Source: Akkermansiaceae bacterium (lineage in GTDB: Bacteria > Verrucomicrobiota > Verrucomicrobiia > Verrucomicrobiales > Akkermansiaceae). Taken from it: a stretch of DNA of 17,443 nt. The position numbers and the translations under genes are program-made. Position 1 is the first letter of the stretch. Every line of letters begins with the position of its first letter. The DNA is taken from assembly GCA_020627645.1 (NCBI GenBank), contig JAHDGN010000027.1, forward strand, positions 1 to 17,443, read 5' to 3'. The notes under the pieces are model-generated. The model worked only from the letters and a program-made list of their open reading frames with translations. It searched no databases and was not told the origin of the DNA. Positions 10,701-16,700 of the stretch are shown piece by piece.

Positions 10701-13700
10701 AAATCAGGATCTCCCGACTGAGCCCCGACACCATTGACGGTAGCAGAATTATTAAATGGACCCGCCGAATCTGGAGTGAACACAACCTCCAGATTCACCG
10801 TCTTCGTCTCACCAACCCCAATCGTGCCAGTTCCGTTTACCACAGTTGGGAACGACACTCCGTTATAGCTCGAATCAATCGTAAAATCACTCGACGTTGC
10901 GCTCGCAAAACTACCAGCAGGGAAACTAGTCGAAATATCATCGACTAACGTCAGATTATTAATTCGCTCAATACCGATGTTCACAACCGAAAGAGTGAAC
11001 TCTGCTCGGAACTGCCCTCCCCCAATATCAACAACCTGATCCAAAGCCTTGGTGAGTTCCATCTCTGGCTCAAACGGAGGAGTATTATCCGAAGGATCAT
11101 TGTCTTCTCCTGGCGTGTCAGGATTATCCGACACCTCAGTATCTATCATTCCTGAAAATTCACCCTCCCCACTTGCAATCGCCTGGTTCACAAAGCTCAT
11201 TTGGCCTGCTGGCGCATCATCAGGATTATAAACAATGGTCATCTCAATTGTCCCAGCTTCACCAGGCGCCAAAGTGTCAGTTCCAGACAATAGCTGGACA
11301 TCTGTCACTCCATCATAGCCAGCGTTACCCGTAAGATTTGTCGCAGCCCCCACCGATGCTGTGGTGGTGCTTGGGAAATTATTTGGAGTCAGATCCAAAT
11401 CATCTTCGATTTGAACCCCAGTAAGCGTCTCATTACCAACATTCCTCACAAGGAGCTCAATCGTGGAAGTCACAACTCCAACTCCATCCACCGTCACTGT
11501 CTTAACATCTTTACTAATTTCAATTTGAGGATCTAGCACCGGTTGAGCATCCGCCTCATCAGCAGCACTCACCGGGCTCTCTCCATATTGACCTTCGCCA
11601 TTGACTGTTGCCTGGTTTGTGAACGGCCCAATTCCATCAGGAGTAAACGTAATGGTGACTACAGCTGTGCCAGTAGCACCAATTGGTAAAATATCCGTTC
11701 CTGTCAATAAGGTGAACAAAGATCCATTGTAACTGGCCGTAAAATCACTCGAGCTCACTGTAACCGTCGCCGCGTTGAATTCGGAAAAATCTTCCGTGAT
11801 TTGAACGCCCGCTAACGGTTCATTACCAGTATTCTCTACAACCAAATCGAAGACCGCAGTGAAGGTCCCATCATTATTATCAGTCAAACTGGTGAGCGAC
11901 TTGCTCAAATCAACACCCGGCATGAAAGGAGGATTCGTCTCTGTCGGCGTGCCTGAATCATCTTCTACGGGATCTCCACTCGCTCCACCCGAGCCGGTAG
12001 CTTCAGCAACATTTGTAAAGGGTCCTGGCCCATCTGCGGTGAAAGTGACGGTCACCTGAGATGTGACTGAAGCTCCGACCGCCAGCGTAACGCTGTTCGG
12101 CAAAGGATCTCCACCGAGAACCGATCCACTCGGGAATCCGGTCAGCGGATCAGTCACCGTCACTCCCGTGAGGATTTCGTTACCCGTATTATTAACTACA
12201 ATATCGAAAGTCGCCTCAAAAACGCCCCCTCCAAGGCTAGTCACTCCAGTCGCCTTTTTGGTGACTTCGATTCCCGGCATTAACGGAGGAGTCGAGTCGG
12301 CCGCAGCAGAATCAGTCACCCCATTTGAACTTGCACTACCATCCGCAGTGACAGTCGCCGAATTTGTGAATGGCCCGGGGCCATCAGGAGTATAGGTCAC
12401 TGATACCGCAAATGTTTGAGAACCTCCAACGGGCAAATTCAAGCTACTCGGTAAACTACTCGCGTCCAAGACAGCCCCAGACGGGAACCCAGCAACATCA
12501 TCAGATATCGCCAAATTCACCAAAGGCTCGTTCCCTGTATTCGTCACCGAAATGTCAAAGGTTGCCGTAAACTGACCACCCCCGATATCGACAGTCGATA
12601 CATGAACCTTTTCAAGATCAACCGAAGGAGCCAATGGAGGTATCACCGGAGCCGAGTCCGAAGAATCAACAGAGTTACCACTTGCTCGTCCGTCACCACT
12701 GACATCTGCAATATTGTTAAATGGACCAGGTCCATCAGGGGTGAACGTCACCGAAACTGTCACAGTTGTCGAGCCTCCTACGATCAAGGATCCGATCGGT
12801 CCGGTTGGAACCCCAGTAACAGTCGACCCTGCAGGGAACCCGCTGAGATTCTCACTCACTTGAATATTGTCCAGCGCCTCATTGCCGTTGTTCAGAACCA
12901 CCAAATCAAACACCGCAGTAAACGTCCCATCCAAGTTATCTGTGACCGATACGAAATTCTTCGTAAGCTCAATAGACGGATTCAATTCGGGTGTAACCAA
13001 AGCATTGTCCGCACTCGAAACCGAGTCATCTCCATATTCCCCAATACCACTTGTCGTCGCTGTGTTCGTAATTGAACCTGCACTCGTAGGAGTAAACGTC
13101 ACCGCAATCACCGCATTTCCAGTTCCATTGATTGGCAGAATATCCGTCCCGGCCAGAACGTTCGGCTGGGTGGAACCACTATACGCAGTGCTATTGGCCG
13201 TGAGAGTCGTCGACACCATCACCGCTGTTGTTCCTGGCGGGAAATTTGCCAAGTCGTCAACAATCTGCAGATTCTCCACCGGCTCATTTCCGTTGTTCTG
13301 AACCGATATAGTGTAAGTTGCAGTGAAGGTACCATCATTATTGTCGACAAGACCATCAAGCACTTTCGTCTGCTCCAACTGGGGCGCAAAGACTGGACTG
13401 ACCAAAGTCGGATCTTCCGGGTCAGCAGTATCGGGATCGTCAGAAAGATCAAAATCCGGAGCCCCTGTTGAATTACCGACCCCACTTGCACTAGCCTGGT
13501 TCGAATACGGTTCGTTTCCATCTGCCTCAAATGTTACTGCATAGCTAATTGAACCATTCGCCCCGACTGGCAGGCTCGCTGTTCCATCCAAAAGATTGCC
13601 CACGTTTGCGACAACCGTGAAATCTGTCGAAGTAGCAACGGCAGTCGCCCCTGCAGGGAATCCAGATAAACTTTCAATGACTTGAACGTTATTAACGGTC

Positions 13701-16700
13701 TCGGTTCCAGTGCTAGAAACAATAATAGTAAAGTTCGCCGTAAACGACCCAGCGCCATTATCAACGATACTGTCCAATCGCTTAGTCACTTCCAATTCAG
13801 GCTCAAATGGGGGCGCATTGTCGGATGGATCATTGTCAGCTCCCGGCGTGTCTGGATTATCAGAGACCTCGGTATCATTTTCTCCACTAAACTCACCATC
13901 ACCAGAAGCAACGGCCTGGTTCAAATACATTGTTTGCCCGGAAGTCTCTCGGAATACGATGACCATTTCAATGATACCAGCCTCCCCGACAGCTAGCGTA
14001 TCGGTGCCATCCAACATATCCACATTCGTGATACCGTCATAGGCCACTGTCGTAAAATCCGTGGAGGAAACTGTCGCACTCACCACATCCATGAAGTTAT
14101 TCGGGGCAACATTCAGAGCATCCGAAACCTGGAGACCCACCAATGGCTCATTTCCAACATTACGAACCAGTAAACAAATTTCTGATGTAATCTGTCCGGA
14201 ACCATCCGTCGCTACCGACACCCTTTTAACATCCTTCGAAATTTCAATCTGCGGATCAAAAGGAGGAAGCACATCGGCCATCCCAGTATCCGTCACACCG
14301 TCACCACTTGCATTACCCGTTCCAGATCCATTGACCGTGTTGGTATAAGAACCCGAACGATCAGGAGTAAAGACCACCTTGACTTCGATAGTTGCGATCG
14401 CGTTCACGGCCAGCGAATCCGTCCCGGTCAAAAGATTTCCGGAACCAGGATCCCATGCCGGAGTAAGCAAATCACTCGACTCGATCGTCAAAGTAGAGCC
14501 GATCGGGAAATCAGACAAGACATCCACAATCTGAACACTATTAAGAAGTTCATTTCCCGTATTCTCCGCTTGAACCGAAAAGGTGGCCTCAAAACTTCCG
14601 TCATTGTTGCTAATAATTCCAGAAAGCACCTTCGTCACAGTCAATTCGGGAAGAAGAGTAGGATTGGTCTCAGTTCCGTCACCTGCATCACCTGTTGCTG
14701 GATCATCAGAAATCGCACTGACCAGGTCTCCACTCGCGCCCCCTGTTGCAGTAAAGGTAGCTTGATTGTTGTATGGTTGAGAACCATCAGGGGTAAAAGT
14801 GATCGTCAAGCTAATCGTTCCCGATTCCAGAACATCCAAAGAATCATTACCGGTTAACAAGTTCCCACCAGATATTAGCTCAGTTAAATTTGGGGAAACT
14901 GCAGTCACATCCAAAACAGACCCAGACGGGAAACTGGAAGAGATGTCATCAACAACCTGCACATTTGTGAGAATTTCATTACCTGTATTAGTAAGAGTCA
15001 GGAGATAATTTGCGTCAAAAGAACCATCACCATTGTCCACAATATCAACTAAGGCCTTGCTCAAGGAATTGCTTGGATTCAGGTCAGGCTCAACATCATC
15101 AGTACCAGCCCCACTCACAGCCACATTAGTAAACTCGCCATCGGCTGATACCGTTGCGGTATTCTCATACGGCTGATTTCCATCAGGAGTAAAAACAACA
15201 GTAACCGGATACACTTCGGATTCACCAACAGACAAACTCACTCCAGAAGGCAACAAACTAAAGTCCGTTGGGCTCCCGGGGGGAAAATCAGAAACATCAT
15301 CGATAACCGAAATATTGACCAAAGGTTCGTTACCAGTGTTAGTAACCGTAATGTCGAAGGAAGCCGTGAAAGACCCATCCCCATTATGAACAACATCAGT
15401 TCTTGTTTTCTCTAAAGCAATAGCGGGTTGGAGGTTTGGAGACACCTCTTCATCGTTCGTCGAAGTTGCTGGCGAAGAATCATAGGTGCCTTGCGCATTC
15501 GCTGTCGCAATATTGGTGAATGGACCAACACCATTAGGGGTATAGGTAATCGAAATTTGCACGACCTTGGTTTCGCCAACCGCTAAAGTATCAGTTCCCG
15601 CCAACACTGTCATCGCTACCCCATTCCAAACAGCAGTGAGCTCAGTAGAAGAAACTGCAACCACCGCCAAATTAAACTGACTCAAGTCCTCAACGATTTG
15701 CAGGTTCGAAAGAGGCTGATTACCAGGATTAAATACCGACAAATCAAAAATCGCAGTAAACGTCCCATCTCCATTGTCGTTGTTCCCAACAAGATCCTTT
15801 TGAAGGTCAATAAGAGAGTTGAAAGGAGTCACAACCGAATCAGATGCGGATTCGGAAACAGAATCTCCCGAATAAGCACCCGTCCCCGTAATATCAACCG
15901 CATTCGTATAGTCAGTCATTGCGTCCGGAACGTAAGTGACCGAAATTCGAACCTGCCCTGATTCACCAATTGCCAGTTGGGACATTGCTTCCACCAGATT
16001 GATGTCAGTTGTTCCATTAAACGAAACGTCCGGACTGACTCCAGTACTACCAATAATCATCCCAACCGATCCACTCGGGAAATCTCCCAACGAATCCGTC
16101 AATACAATCTCTAACGGCTCGTTACTCGTATTCTCAAAATCAATCGTAAAGTCCGCCGTGAATGATCCGTCCAAGTTATCAACCACTCGATCGGTTGTTT
16201 TTGTAATGTCAATGCTCTGCGCAAACGGAACCTCAGTGGTAACAGTGTTCGAGATGGCATCAACATCATCCCGGGAAGCTTGCCCTGTCGCACTTCCGGT
16301 TGCGGTATTATCGTAAGGACTATCTCCATCAACTTCAAAGGTCACCTCCACCGTAACCGTCCCACTCGCACCAACTCCTAAACTCTCAGTCCCAATCAGC
16401 AAGTCACCCGAGCTAATATCGCTGGCAATCACAAAATCTGAACTCGTCGCCACCACCGTCCGGCCAGTCGGAAAATCAGAGAAAGTATCAGTGACTTGTA
16501 GGTTGATGAGCTCTTCATTACCCTCATTTGAAATATCCAAGGTAAATGTCACACGGAAACTTCCTCCACCAAGATCAACCACTGGTCCAGCACGAGACTT
16601 GGCCACACTAAGAGCAGGGTTCAAATCTGGAGTCACTTCAACAACTGGTGAATCATCCGATGCAGACTCACCATCAGTCGAACCAGTAGCATCTGCCGAT

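Noticed and set aside
13219..13530. 103-codon frame on the - strand within the giant gene
   Set aside because: It is an alternative frame of repeat units 10-11, low in complexity and rich in Arg/Leu/Ser, with no support for expression.
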